Below are positions 8,255 to 15,218 of a DNA stretch of 20,909 bases, in pieces. Origin of the DNA: Lachnospiraceae bacterium (GTDB taxonomy: Bacteria > Bacillota > Clostridia > Lachnospirales > Lachnospiraceae); assembly GCA_003489085.1 (NCBI GenBank), contig DNJM01000226.1:616-21524 (forward strand), written 5' to 3'. Within the stretch, counting starts at the first letter, position 1; each line of letters begins with the position of its first letter. Position numbers and translations under genes: made by a program. The notes under the pieces are model-generated. The model was not told the origin of the DNA. It saw only the letters and a program-made list of their open reading frames with translations, and made no database searches.

Positions 8255-9244
8255 ATGAAAGAGGATATGGAACGTGGAGCCAGAATTATCATTCAGAAAT
8301 GGGTGCGTGTAAAACCCTGGGATAAGCTGCTGATTGTAACATCGCAGGAACATCTTCCAGAGGCCAAACTGCTCCGAAAGATAGCGGAGGAACGGACGAA
8401 CTCGGTAAAGTTATTGGTGGTGGAGAATACAGGAAGACATGTAGGAGTATTTTTTGATGCCAATGAAGAGATTTTTGATCCGTATACTGCGGTGATTGCT
8501 GCCACAGAGTATTCGCTGGTCACGACAAAAGCGGCCAAGCGGGCGATACAACGCAGAAAGAAGTTCCTTTCGCTTCCACTTTCCACGAATGACGGGAGAT
8601 CCATGCTGGAATATGATTTTCTGACGATGGATACCAAGAAAAGCCGCATGATGGCTAAGCTGATTATGAAATATCTTCGCTGTTCATCCAGAATTCATGT
8701 GACAACACCGGCGGGAACGGATCTGAAGCTTTATAAAGAAGGCAGGGAACCGGGATTTTTCAATGGTGTTTTAAGAGATGGAAAGGGATCTTCTTCCGCA
8801 AGCATTGAAGTTTATGTGCCGATTGAGGAGACGAAATCGGAAGGAATTATGGTCGTGGACGGGTCGCTCGGGTACATCGGACGTGCCGAAGAGCCGACCC
8901 GGATCCTCTTTCAGGAGGGCAGGATCATTGAGATCGAAGAGACGCCGACCGGAAGAAGGCTGAAGGCTTATATGGAAGAATACAGAGATCCAAGAATTTA
9001 TATCGGAGGGGAATTCGGGATTGGCCTGAATTCCTACTCCCAGTGTCTAGGAAACTGTTATATTGAAGACGAATCCGCATACGGTACCTTCCACATCGGA
9101 CTGGGCAGAAATATTGCACTGGGAGGCGTACAGAATGCCAATGGACATTTTGATCTGGTATGCCTGGAGCCGGATATTTATACAGATAACAGACAGATTA
9201 TGCAGCAGGGAAAGATTATTATACCGGAACCGGTGGTATATTAA
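8255..9244 (+). CDS. M29-like metallo-aminopeptidase
   Basis: The 329-residue protein has a C-terminal half that matches aminopeptidase family M29 (AmpS/aminopeptidase T). Candidate metal ligands in order are E185 (SIEVYVP), E253 (GEFGIGLN), H280 (GTFHIGLG), H298 and D300 (NGHFD). The Tyr that lies seven residues after the first His in M29 enzymes is not present; Ile is at that place. The N-terminal half is more divergent, and the protein is shorter than classic M29 enzymes (about 410). No signal peptide is seen. The likely ribosome site, GAGGA, sits about 12 bases before the ATG, rather far. The gene lies between DUF979 and pcp in the same run of genes. A role in removing N-terminal residues from peptides is inferred. 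Confidence 0.78.
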   Translation: MKEDMERGARIIIQKWVRVKPWDKLLIVTSQEHLPEAKLLRKIAEERTNSVKLLVVENTGRHVGVFFDANEEIFDPYTAVIAATEYSLVTTKAAKRAIQRRKKFLSLPLSTNDGRSMLEYDFLTMDTKKSRMMAKLIMKYLRCSSRIHVTTPAGTDLKLYKEGREPGFFNGVLRDGKGSSSASIEVYVPIEETKSEGIMVVDGSLGYIGRAEEPTRILFQEGRIIEIEETPTGRRLKAYMEEYRDPRIYIGGEFGIGLNSYSQCLGNCYIEDESAYGTFHIGLGRNIALGGVQNANGHFDLVCLEPDIYTDNRQIMQQGKIIIPEPVVY

Positions 9245-9268
9245 TGATATAAAAGGAGGAAGATAACC

Positions 9269-9916
9269 ATGAAAATTTTAATTACAGGATTTGATCCATT
9301 CGGTGGAGAAACAGTCAATCCGGCATATGAAGCAGTAAAATTACTGCCGGATACCATTGCAGGAGCAGAAATCATTAAACTGGAAATCCCTACCGTATTC
9401 TCCAAGAGCGGCCCGGCTGTAGAAGCAGGTATTAAAGAGCATCATCCGGATGTTGTAATCAATGTCGGACAGGCAGGCGGACGTTCCTGTGTGACGATCG
9501 AAAAAGTAGGAATCAACCTGGTAGAAGCCAGAATTCCGGATAACGCAGGAGAGAAACCAATGGGTGAGCCGTTACAGAAAGACGGTCCGGTTGGATACTT
9601 TGCTACCATTCCGGTCAATGCAATTGTAAAGAATGTACGTGAGCATGGCCTTCCGTGCCATGTATCCTACAGTGCCGGTACCTATGTATGCAACTGTGTT
9701 ATGTACAATGTACTGCATATGGCTGCTACAAAGTATCCGAATATCCGTGCAGGCTTTATCCATGTACCATTTGCATGTGAGCAGGTGGTAGGAAAAGCGA
9801 ACGGAATGCCGTCCATGTCTCTGCAGGACATTGCAAAAACTCTGGAATATGCGATTGAAGCAACGGTGCAGAACGAAGCAGACATCGCGGATCCGGCAGG
9901 CGGAACCACTCACTAA
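9269..9916 (+). CDS. pcp: Pyroglutamyl-peptidase I (pyrrolidone-carboxylate peptidase)
   Basis: Pcp is a cytoplasmic cysteine peptidase (family C15) that removes N-terminal pyroglutamate from peptides. The 215-residue length is typical. The N-terminus MKILITGFDPFGGETVNPA is the family signature. The catalytic triad is visible as E78 (VTIEKVGIN), C141 (GTYVCNCV) and H165 (GFIHVPF), three residues offset from the numbering known for the Bacillus enzyme. A strong AAAAGGAGGAA site precedes the ATG, 24 bases after the aminopeptidase gene. Its place after DUF969/DUF979 repeats an association known for these families and supports a pyroglutamyl-peptide pathway. No 5-oxoprolinase gene is in the window. 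Confidence 0.96.
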   Translation: MKILITGFDPFGGETVNPAYEAVKLLPDTIAGAEIIKLEIPTVFSKSGPAVEAGIKEHHPDVVINVGQAGGRSCVTIEKVGINLVEARIPDNAGEKPMGEPLQKDGPVGYFATIPVNAIVKNVREHGLPCHVSYSAGTYVCNCVMYNVLHMAATKYPNIRAGFIHVPFACEQVVGKANGMPSMSLQDIAKTLEYAIEATVQNEADIADPAGGTTH

Positions 9917-9958
9917 TCTATGGCAGATGTCATGGAGGTTTCGCGGAGGAAATATCAC

Positions 9959-10675
9959 ATGAAACAGCCTGAGATTTTATATCAGGATGATACCATACTG
10001 GTCTGTGTCAAACCGGCAAAGGTTGCGACACAGACCAGCCGCGTTTCGGAGCCGGATCTGGTAAGCATTCTGAAAAATGAGTTATATAAGGCGGATCGGA
10101 CCAAGGAACCATATCTGGCGGTGATTCACCGGCTGGATCAGCCGGTTTCCGGGATTCTGGTATTTGCAAAAACGAAAAAAGCTGCGGCAGAGCTCAGCAG
10201 GCAGCTTCAGAAGGACGGCTTTGCCAAGGAATATCTGGCGCTGGTTACCGGGCGGCCGACGGAAAAGAGAGGCGTGCTGGTGGATTGGCTGCGGAAGGAC
10301 GGGCGTACCAATACATCCTGTGTTGTACCGGAAGGAACAGCAGATGCCCGACGTGCTGAGCTGTCTTATGAGGTCATCGAAGAAAAGAATCAGACAGGAG
10401 ACGGCATTCCGGAGGAGATCTCCCTGGTAAGGATTCATTTGAAGACGGGGCGGCATCATCAGATTCGTGTGCAGATGGCACACGCAGGATATCCTCTCCT
10501 GGGCGATACCCGGTATCATCCGGAAGCAGCGAAGGAAAGCAGAGAAGGAAAATGGCAGCAGATCGCCCTTTGTGCATACCGGCTGACCTTCCGTCATCCG
10601 AAGACAGGAAAGCAGCTGACCTTTGAGATCTGTCCGGAATTTCTTGCCCGAAGACAGGGAAACAATGAAAAATGA
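9959..10675 (+). CDS. RluA-family RNA pseudouridine synthase
   Basis: This 238-residue protein has the RluA signature. HRLDQPVSGILVFAKT contains the catalytic Asp (D60), and the late conserved block is KTGRHHQIRVQMAHAGYPLLGD. It converts uridine to pseudouridine in rRNA or tRNA; the exact target site cannot be told. No S4 domain precedes the catalytic domain. The frame also has an ATG at 9920, but GCGGAGGAAA lies just before the ATG at 9959, so the later start is chosen. It follows pcp by 42 bases with no terminator and may be cotranscribed, though its role is unrelated to peptides. Confidence 0.9.
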   Translation: MKQPEILYQDDTILVCVKPAKVATQTSRVSEPDLVSILKNELYKADRTKEPYLAVIHRLDQPVSGILVFAKTKKAAAELSRQLQKDGFAKEYLALVTGRPTEKRGVLVDWLRKDGRTNTSCVVPEGTADARRAELSYEVIEEKNQTGDGIPEEISLVRIHLKTGRHHQIRVQMAHAGYPLLGDTRYHPEAAKESREGKWQQIALCAYRLTFRHPKTGKQLTFEICPEFLARRQGNNEK

Positions 10676-10683
10676 TATTTTTC

Positions 10684-10712
10684 TTGACATTTTCGGGACA
10701 TACGGCTACACT
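10684..10712 (+). promoter_or_regulatory. Sigma-A promoter for the riboswitch-cation exchanger unit
   Basis: TTGACA (10684-10689, perfect), a 17-base spacer and TACACT (10707-10712). The predicted transcript start falls at about 10718-10720, the first bases of the riboswitch P1 stem, which strengthens both calls. Confidence 0.82.
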
Positions 10713-10717
10713 GAATT

Positions 10718-10830
10718 CAGTAAAAGGGAGTAGCTTCCATTGAATGGACATTCGGTGTAATGCGGATTCGTCAGCTCGATTATTGTTATAATAATCCGGA
10801 CCGTGTTGGCAATTAGCGAGACTTTTATTG
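10718..10830 (+). ncRNA. yybP-ykoY (manganese-sensing) riboswitch aptamer
   Basis: The hallmark conserved strands are present: AAAAGGGAGTAGC at the 5' side (10722-10734) and TTAGCGAGACTTTT at the 3' side. The central ATTCGTCAGCTCG lies at about 10766-10778. P1 pairs CAGTAAAAG (10718-10726) with CTTTTATTG (10822-10830), including one G-U. Inner hairpins include TCCAT/ATGGA (10736-10748) and GATTATT/AATAATC (10778-10796). This family is known to bind Mn2+ and usually turns on metal export genes. Recognised by eye, not by a covariance search. Confidence 0.9.
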
Positions 10831-10883
10831 TTGTTTTTTGTATCTGGAAAAGGGATACCGAAAGGCGGCAATAAAAGTTTTTT
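10821..10883 (+). terminator. Expression-platform terminator of the Mn2+ riboswitch
   Basis: ACTTTTATTG (10821-10830) is exactly complementary to CAATAAAAGT (10869-10878), followed by a T run (10878-10883). A small GTATC/GATAC hairpin lies in the loop at 10840-10858. The left arm is also the 3' strand of aptamer P1, so ligand-bound P1 and the terminator exclude each other. That makes it a transcriptional ON switch. Confidence 0.87.
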
Positions 10884-10921
10884 CATTTTATGGAGAACCT
10901 GAAGGAGTGGAGGAAGAGAAG

Positions 10922-11908
10922 ATGGTAGTGTATGTGTGGCTTATAGTAGGATTCGTATTGCTGATCAAGGGGGCGGATTTCTTCGTAGATGGCAGTTCCA
11001 GCGTGGCAAAGCTGCTGCGGATTCCGACGATTATTATCGGACTTACAGTGGTTGCATTCGGAACCAGTCTGCCGGAGGCCTCTGTCAGTATTACGGCAGC
11101 GCTGCAGGGCAAGAATGATCTGGCTGTCAGCAATGTCATTGGGTCTAATATTTTTAATCTCCTGGTAGTACTCGGTGCAAGTGCGCTGGTGCAGCCGGTA
11201 AAAACGAAATGGTCCGTCATTAAAAAGGAATTTCCATTTTCCATAGTAATTACGGCGGTTCTGCTGTTGTTGATGTGGAAGCCGATTCAGAGGGAAGCAT
11301 TTTCCGGATTGGTCAGTGGGAAAGGCTCTTTTATACTGGGAAGATTCAGTGGCCTTGTTCTGCTGACGCTGTTTATCTACTATCTGTATAGTACGATACG
11401 GCAGGCCCTGGAGTATCGAAGGGAAGGCAAGCTCATTGAACCGGAGGAGGATATGAAGCCGCTTTCACCGGGAAAGAGTGCTGTCTTTATCATAGCCGGT
11501 CTGATCGGTATTGTGATCGGCGGGGATCTGGTAGTGGATTCTGCTACCGAAATTGCCGTGCGCTTCGGCATGAGTCAGACATTTATCGGACTTACGATCG
11601 TAGCCCTGGGAACCAGTCTGCCCGAGCTTGTTACTTCCATGGTGGCAGCAGGGAAAGGTGAAAATGATCTGGCGCTTGGCAATGTAGTAGGCTCCAACAT
11701 TTTCAATATTCTGCTGATCTTGGGTGCTTCCTCTGCAATTTTCCCAATTGCAGTAGCACCGACAGCGATTTATGATACAATCATTCTGATTGCAGCAAGT
11801 CTTGTTGTATATTTCTGTGCAGTTACCAAGCGTGTGCTGAAGCGGGGAGAGGGAGCACTGTTTATTGTGATTTATGCAGCATTTTTTGTATATATTCTGC
11901 TGCGATAA
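10922..11908 (+). CDS. CaCA-family cation/Ca2+ (or Mn2+) exchanger
   Basis: This 328-residue membrane protein has two inverted alpha repeats of the Ca2+:cation antiporter family. Alpha-1 is at about residues 40-80 (GLTVVAFGTSLPEASVS and SNVIGSNIFN). Alpha-2 is at about 222-262 (GLTIVALGTSLPELVTSM and GNVVGSNIFN). An acidic cytoplasmic loop (REGKLIEPEEDMKP) lies between the halves. These proteins export Ca2+ or other divalent ions in exchange for Na+, K+ or H+. The ATG at 10922 has GGAGTGGAGGAAGAG before it; longer readings back to 10838 run into the riboswitch terminator and are rejected. Control by a yybP-ykoY aptamer suggests Mn2+ export or Mn2+-responsive homeostasis, but the ion is inferred. 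Confidence 0.93.
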   Translation: MVVYVWLIVGFVLLIKGADFFVDGSSSVAKLLRIPTIIIGLTVVAFGTSLPEASVSITAALQGKNDLAVSNVIGSNIFNLLVVLGASALVQPVKTKWSVIKKEFPFSIVITAVLLLLMWKPIQREAFSGLVSGKGSFILGRFSGLVLLTLFIYYLYSTIRQALEYRREGKLIEPEEDMKPLSPGKSAVFIIAGLIGIVIGGDLVVDSATEIAVRFGMSQTFIGLTIVALGTSLPELVTSMVAAGKGENDLALGNVVGSNIFNILLILGASSAIFPIAVAPTAIYDTIILIAASLVVYFCAVTKRVLKRGEGALFIVIYAAFFVYILLR

Positions 11909-11921
11909 AAAATTATCGACC

Positions 11922-11950
11922 TTGACAAACCGGGCAAATTATTTTAGAAT
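11922..11950 (+). promoter_or_regulatory. Sigma-A promoter for the T-box/proS unit
   Basis: TTGACA (11922-11927, perfect), a 17-base spacer and TAGAAT (11945-11950). It lies 13 bases after the cation exchanger stop and drives a leader of about 330 bases. Confidence 0.85.
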
Positions 11951-11980
11951 AACGGATAATCAGATATATTTACGGGCAAT

Positions 11981-12204
11981 GATAAGAAATAGTACATGTG
12001 AGGAACGTCCCAGAGAGAGAGCGGCAGGTGGGAGGCTCTTACGGGAATCATGTGGAACCGGTCCTTGGAGCCTCCGCAGAAATGCGGCGCAGACCCGGCG
12101 TTAGATGGGTAGAATGAGAGAACTGCAGATGCAGTTAATTAGGGTGGTACCGCCGAGATGTTCGGTCCCTTTTGGGGGACGGAAGATGCCGGCGGTTTTA
12201 TTTA
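11981..12204 (+). ncRNA. T-box leader (tRNA-Pro sensing) upstream of proS
   Basis: The T-box core AGGGTGGTACCGCC (12141-12154) is unmistakable. Upstream, the S-turn strand AGTA (11991-11994) faces GAA (12055-12057). They are closed by ACATG/CATGT, and CCG follows at 12058-12060, a proline codon in the specifier position. The distal stem I arm has AGAGAG and an AGAGC/GCTCT stem. A CCGCA-GAAA-TGCGG hairpin (12074-12087) and an AACTGC/GCAGTT hairpin (12121-12136) precede the core. Uncharged tRNA-Pro would stabilise the antiterminator and raise proS expression. The specifier assignment is my own fold by eye. Confidence 0.93.
12149..12204 (+). terminator. T-box regulated terminator
   Basis: ACCGCCG (12149-12155) pairs with CGGCGGT (12190-12196). 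A GTCCC/GGGAC stem (12165-12180) lies inside and a T-rich run (TTTTATTTA) follows. The left arm is part of the T-box sequence, so antiterminator and terminator compete. Confidence 0.88.
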
Positions 12205-12289
12205 TGCGATGCCGGAAATCCTTTGCAGACAGGATACGTTCCCTGTATACCGATATAATAGAATCAATGGAAAAGAAAAGGAGAAGACC

Positions 12290-13732
12290 ATGGCTAAGGA
12301 AAAGAAATTAGTGGAATCGATCACTTCCCGGGAGGAAGACTTCGCACAATGGTATACGGATGTTGTGCGGGAAGCAAAGCTCTGTAATTATTCCAGTGTA
12401 AAGGGATGTCTGATCTATGAACCAAATGGTTATGCCATCTGGGAAAATGTTCAGAAGGATCTGGATGCACGTTTTAAAGAAACAGGCGTAGAGAATGTAT
12501 ATCTGCCGCTTTTGATTCCGGAAAATCTGCTGCAGAAGGAAAAAGATCATGTGGAAGGCTTCGCACCGGAGGTGGCCTGGGTAACGCACGGCGGTATGGA
12601 GCCATTGCAGGAGAGAATGTGTATCCGTCCAACCTCAGAGACATTGTTCTGCGATTATTGGAGCAAGACCGTGCAGTCCTACCGTGATCTGCCGAAGGTG
12701 TGGAATCAGTGGAACTCTGTGCTCCGCTGGGAGAAGACAACAAGACCATTCCTGCGTTCCAGAGAGTTCCTGTGGCAGGAGGGGCATACGATTCATGCAA
12801 CCTATGAAGAGGCGGAGCAGAGAACTCTGACTATGCTGCAGGTGTATAGAGCTTTTGTGGAGGAGGATCTGGCGATTCCGCTTTTGACGGGCCGCAAGAC
12901 AGACAGTGAGAAATTCGCAGGCGCAGAGGATACCTATACGATTGAAGCGATGATGCATGACGGAAAGGCGCTGCAGTCCGGTACCAGCCATTTCTTCGGC
13001 AGCGGCTTTGCAGATGCATTTGAGATTAAATACCTGGATAAGGATAACCAGTTAAAGAGTGTGTATGAGACTTCCTGGGGACTTTCTACCAGAATAATCG
13101 GCGCAATTATCATGGTTCACGGGGATGACAGTGGTATCGTGCTTCCTCCAAGAATCGCACCGGTTCAGGTACGTGTGATTCCGGTAGCACAGCATAAGGA
13201 AGGAGTACTGGAGAAGGCAAATGAATTGCTTTCAGCACTTAAGGCAGCAGGCTACCGTGCGGATATCGATATGACGGAGAAGAGTCCGGGATGGAAGTTC
13301 AGTGAGCAGGAGATTGTTGGTATTCCGACCCGTATCGAGATCGGACCGAAGGATATCGGGAAGAATCAGGTGGTTGTGGTGCGTCGTGATACCAGAGAGA
13401 AGATTGTTGTATCACTGGATGAGATAACGGATCGTCTGAACGGTATTCTGGAGACCATGCAGAAGGAGATGTATGACCGTGCGAAGGTATACCGGGATGA
13501 AAGAATCTATGAAGCTACGACTATGGATGAAATGATTGACCTGGCACAGAATAAACCGGGCTTCATCAAAGCTATGTGGTGCGGCTGTGAGGAATGTGAG
13601 AAGCAGATCAAGGAAATGACTGGCGGCGTAACCTCCAGATGTATTCCGGAAGAACAGCAGCATCTGTCCGATACCTGTGTCTGCTGCGGCAAACCGGCCA
13701 GAAGCATGGTATACTGGGGCAAAGCATATTAA
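12290..13732 (+). CDS. proS: Prolyl-tRNA synthetase, archaeal/eukaryal-type (short form)
   Basis: This cytoplasmic class II synthetase charges tRNA-Pro. At 480 residues it matches the ProS type without the bacterial editing insertion. Motif 2 is RPFLRSREFLWQEGHT (about residues 152-167) and motif 3 includes GLSTRIIGAIIMVHGDDSG. The C-terminus carries cysteine clusters (CGCEEC and CVCCGK) and ends with Tyr, as in archaeal/eukaryal-type enzymes. The ATG at 12290 is preceded by AAAAGGAGAAG; the frame extends back to 12158, but that lies inside the T-box terminator. The T-box leader with proline specifier CCG gives the regulation, and cca follows after 33 bases. Confidence 0.97.
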   Translation: MAKEKKLVESITSREEDFAQWYTDVVREAKLCNYSSVKGCLIYEPNGYAIWENVQKDLDARFKETGVENVYLPLLIPENLLQKEKDHVEGFAPEVAWVTHGGMEPLQERMCIRPTSETLFCDYWSKTVQSYRDLPKVWNQWNSVLRWEKTTRPFLRSREFLWQEGHTIHATYEEAEQRTLTMLQVYRAFVEEDLAIPLLTGRKTDSEKFAGAEDTYTIEAMMHDGKALQSGTSHFFGSGFADAFEIKYLDKDNQLKSVYETSWGLSTRIIGAIIMVHGDDSGIVLPPRIAPVQVRVIPVAQHKEGVLEKANELLSALKAAGYRADIDMTEKSPGWKFSEQEIVGIPTRIEIGPKDIGKNQVVVVRRDTREKIVVSLDEITDRLNGILETMQKEMYDRAKVYRDERIYEATTMDEMIDLAQNKPGFIKAMWCGCEECEKQIKEMTGGVTSRCIPEEQQHLSDTCVCCGKPARSMVYWGKAY

Positions 13733-13765
13733 AATATTAAAACAGGAGAAGGAGGACATAGCCGT

Positions 13766-15106
13766 ATGAGGATTCTATTGCCGCAGAAAGTAAACAGAAT
13801 TATTCATACCCTGCAGGAGCATGGTTTTGAAGCTTATGCGGTTGGCGGCTGTGTCCGTGATTCCATTCTCGGGCGCATACCACAGGACTGGGATATCACA
13901 ACTTCTGCAGCACCGGAAGAGACGAAAAGTCTGTTTTCCCGCACAGTGGATACCGGTATTGAGCACGGCACGGTAACGGTTCTCCTGGACGGTGAGGGTT
14001 TCGAGGTAACCACATACCGGGTGGATGGGGAGTATCGTGACTGCAGGCATCCGAAGAAAGTGACCTTTACCAGAAGTCTTTCGGAGGATCTTAAGAGACG
14101 CGATTTTACGATCAATGCTATGGCTTATAATGAGACTGCCGGGCTGGTGGATCTTTTTGAAGGGGAAAGAGACCTGGAAAAGGGAGTGATTCGCTGTGTC
14201 GGATGTGCGAAGGAGCGGTTCGGAGAGGATGCGCTGCGGATCTTGCGTGCTGTCAGATTCGCTGCACAGCTGGGCTTTACGGTAGAAGAAGAGACGAAGG
14301 ATGCGGTTCGGGAGCTGGCAGGCAATCTCTCGAAGATCAGTGCCGAAAGGATCCAGGCAGAGCTTGTAAAGCTGCTGGTTTCGCCGCATCCGGAACAGAT
14401 CCGGGAAGCATATGAGCTGGGCATTACCCGCATCATTCTTCCGGAGTTTGATCGTATGATGGAGACAGCGCAGGAGACGCCGCATCATATGTATTCTGTC
14501 GGCGAGCATACGGTTCGGGTCATGTGCCATGTAAGACCGGAGAAAATCCTGCGCCTGGCCGCACTGCTGCACGACACCGGAAAACCGGATACAAAGACGG
14601 TGGATCAGAAGGGTGTGGCACATTTTACAGGGCATGCTCTCAAAAGTGAGGAACTGACGAGAAAGATCCTCAGGCGTCTGAAATTCGATAACGATACACT
14701 GCGAAGGACTGCCTGTCTGGTACGGCATCATGACGATTATTATAAGACGGCGGCGACGCCTGAGACAGTACGCCGGACGATGCATGCGGTTGGCAAGAAA
14801 CTGTTCCCGTATTATATAGAATTGAAGCAGGCAGATATTCTGGGGCAGAGCGAGTATCGCCGGGCCGAAAAGCTGGCGAATCTGGAACAGATCAGACAAT
14901 ATGATCAGGAGATCAGAAAACGCGGCGACTGCATTTCTTTAAAAGAGCTGGCGGTAAGTGGAGCAGATCTTCTGGAAGCAGGCATTCCGGCCGGGAAGCA
15001 GATCGGCGCATCGCTGAACTGGCTCCTGGAGCAGGTTCTGACCGATCCGCAGAAGAATGAGAAGCAGATCCTTCTGAAGCTGCTGAAGGACAGGATGAAA
15101 AAATAG
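13766..15106 (+). CDS. cca: CCA tRNA nucleotidyltransferase with HD domain
   Basis: The 446-residue class II nucleotidyltransferase adds or repairs the 3' CCA of tRNAs. The N-terminal head has GGCVRD (residues 27-32) and the metal-binding DWD (41-43). Then come the RRDFTINAMAYN block and the tRNA-binding region. An HD phosphohydrolase domain (LLHDTGKPDTK, then HFTGHALKS and RHHDDYYK) follows in the C-terminal half, as in many Clostridia. GGAGAAGGAGGA precedes the ATG. It shares a transcript with proS, giving a two-gene tRNA maturation and charging unit, and ends at a terminator. Confidence 0.95.
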   Translation: MRILLPQKVNRIIHTLQEHGFEAYAVGGCVRDSILGRIPQDWDITTSAAPEETKSLFSRTVDTGIEHGTVTVLLDGEGFEVTTYRVDGEYRDCRHPKKVTFTRSLSEDLKRRDFTINAMAYNETAGLVDLFEGERDLEKGVIRCVGCAKERFGEDALRILRAVRFAAQLGFTVEEETKDAVRELAGNLSKISAERIQAELVKLLVSPHPEQIREAYELGITRIILPEFDRMMETAQETPHHMYSVGEHTVRVMCHVRPEKILRLAALLHDTGKPDTKTVDQKGVAHFTGHALKSEELTRKILRRLKFDNDTLRRTACLVRHHDDYYKTAATPETVRRTMHAVGKKLFPYYIELKQADILGQSEYRRAEKLANLEQIRQYDQEIRKRGDCISLKELAVSGADLLEAGIPAGKQIGASLNWLLEQVLTDPQKNEKQILLKLLKDRMKK

Positions 15107-15116
15107 AGAAAAGAAG

Positions 15117-15154
15117 AAAAAGATGGCTGTGTATGGGCGCAGCCGTCTTTTTTT
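15117..15154 (+). terminator. Rho-independent terminator after cca
   Basis: AAAAAGATGGCTGTG (15117-15131) pairs with CGCAGCCGTCTTTTT (from 15138) with two G-U pairs and a 6-base loop, ending in seven T. Confidence 0.92.
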
Positions 15155-15156
15155 AC

Positions 15157-15184
15157 ATACTTTCAGCCTCCCTTTCATAAATTA
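15157..15184 (+). promoter_or_regulatory. Candidate sporulation (sigma-E or sigma-K) promoter for the CotS-like gene
   Basis: CATAAATTA (15176-15184) fits the sigma-K -10 form CATAnnnTA and is one base off the sigma-E form CATACAnT. Upstream, ATA (15157-15159) stands 16 bases away (sigma-E spacing) and AC (15159-15160) stands 15 bases away (sigma-K spacing). It begins right after the cca terminator and precedes a spore-coat-type gene. Found by eye against known consensus. Confidence 0.5.
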
Positions 15185-15218
15185 GAAAGAATATGAAAAC
15201 AGGAATGAGGGGACGGTC

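Noticed and set aside
10838..10921. N-terminal extension of the cation exchanger
   Set aside because: It would start inside the riboswitch terminator loop; the ATG at 10922 has a proper ribosome site and begins at the first membrane segment.
11874..12311. Short open frames of 76 and 68 codons across the proS leader
   Set aside because: They lie over the promoter, T-box and terminator; their bases are explained by RNA structure, and they have no ribosome sites.
13775..14899. 374-codon open frame on the - strand inside cca
   Set aside because: Opposite strand of an unmistakable CCA-adding enzyme; composition is that of a reversed coding sequence.
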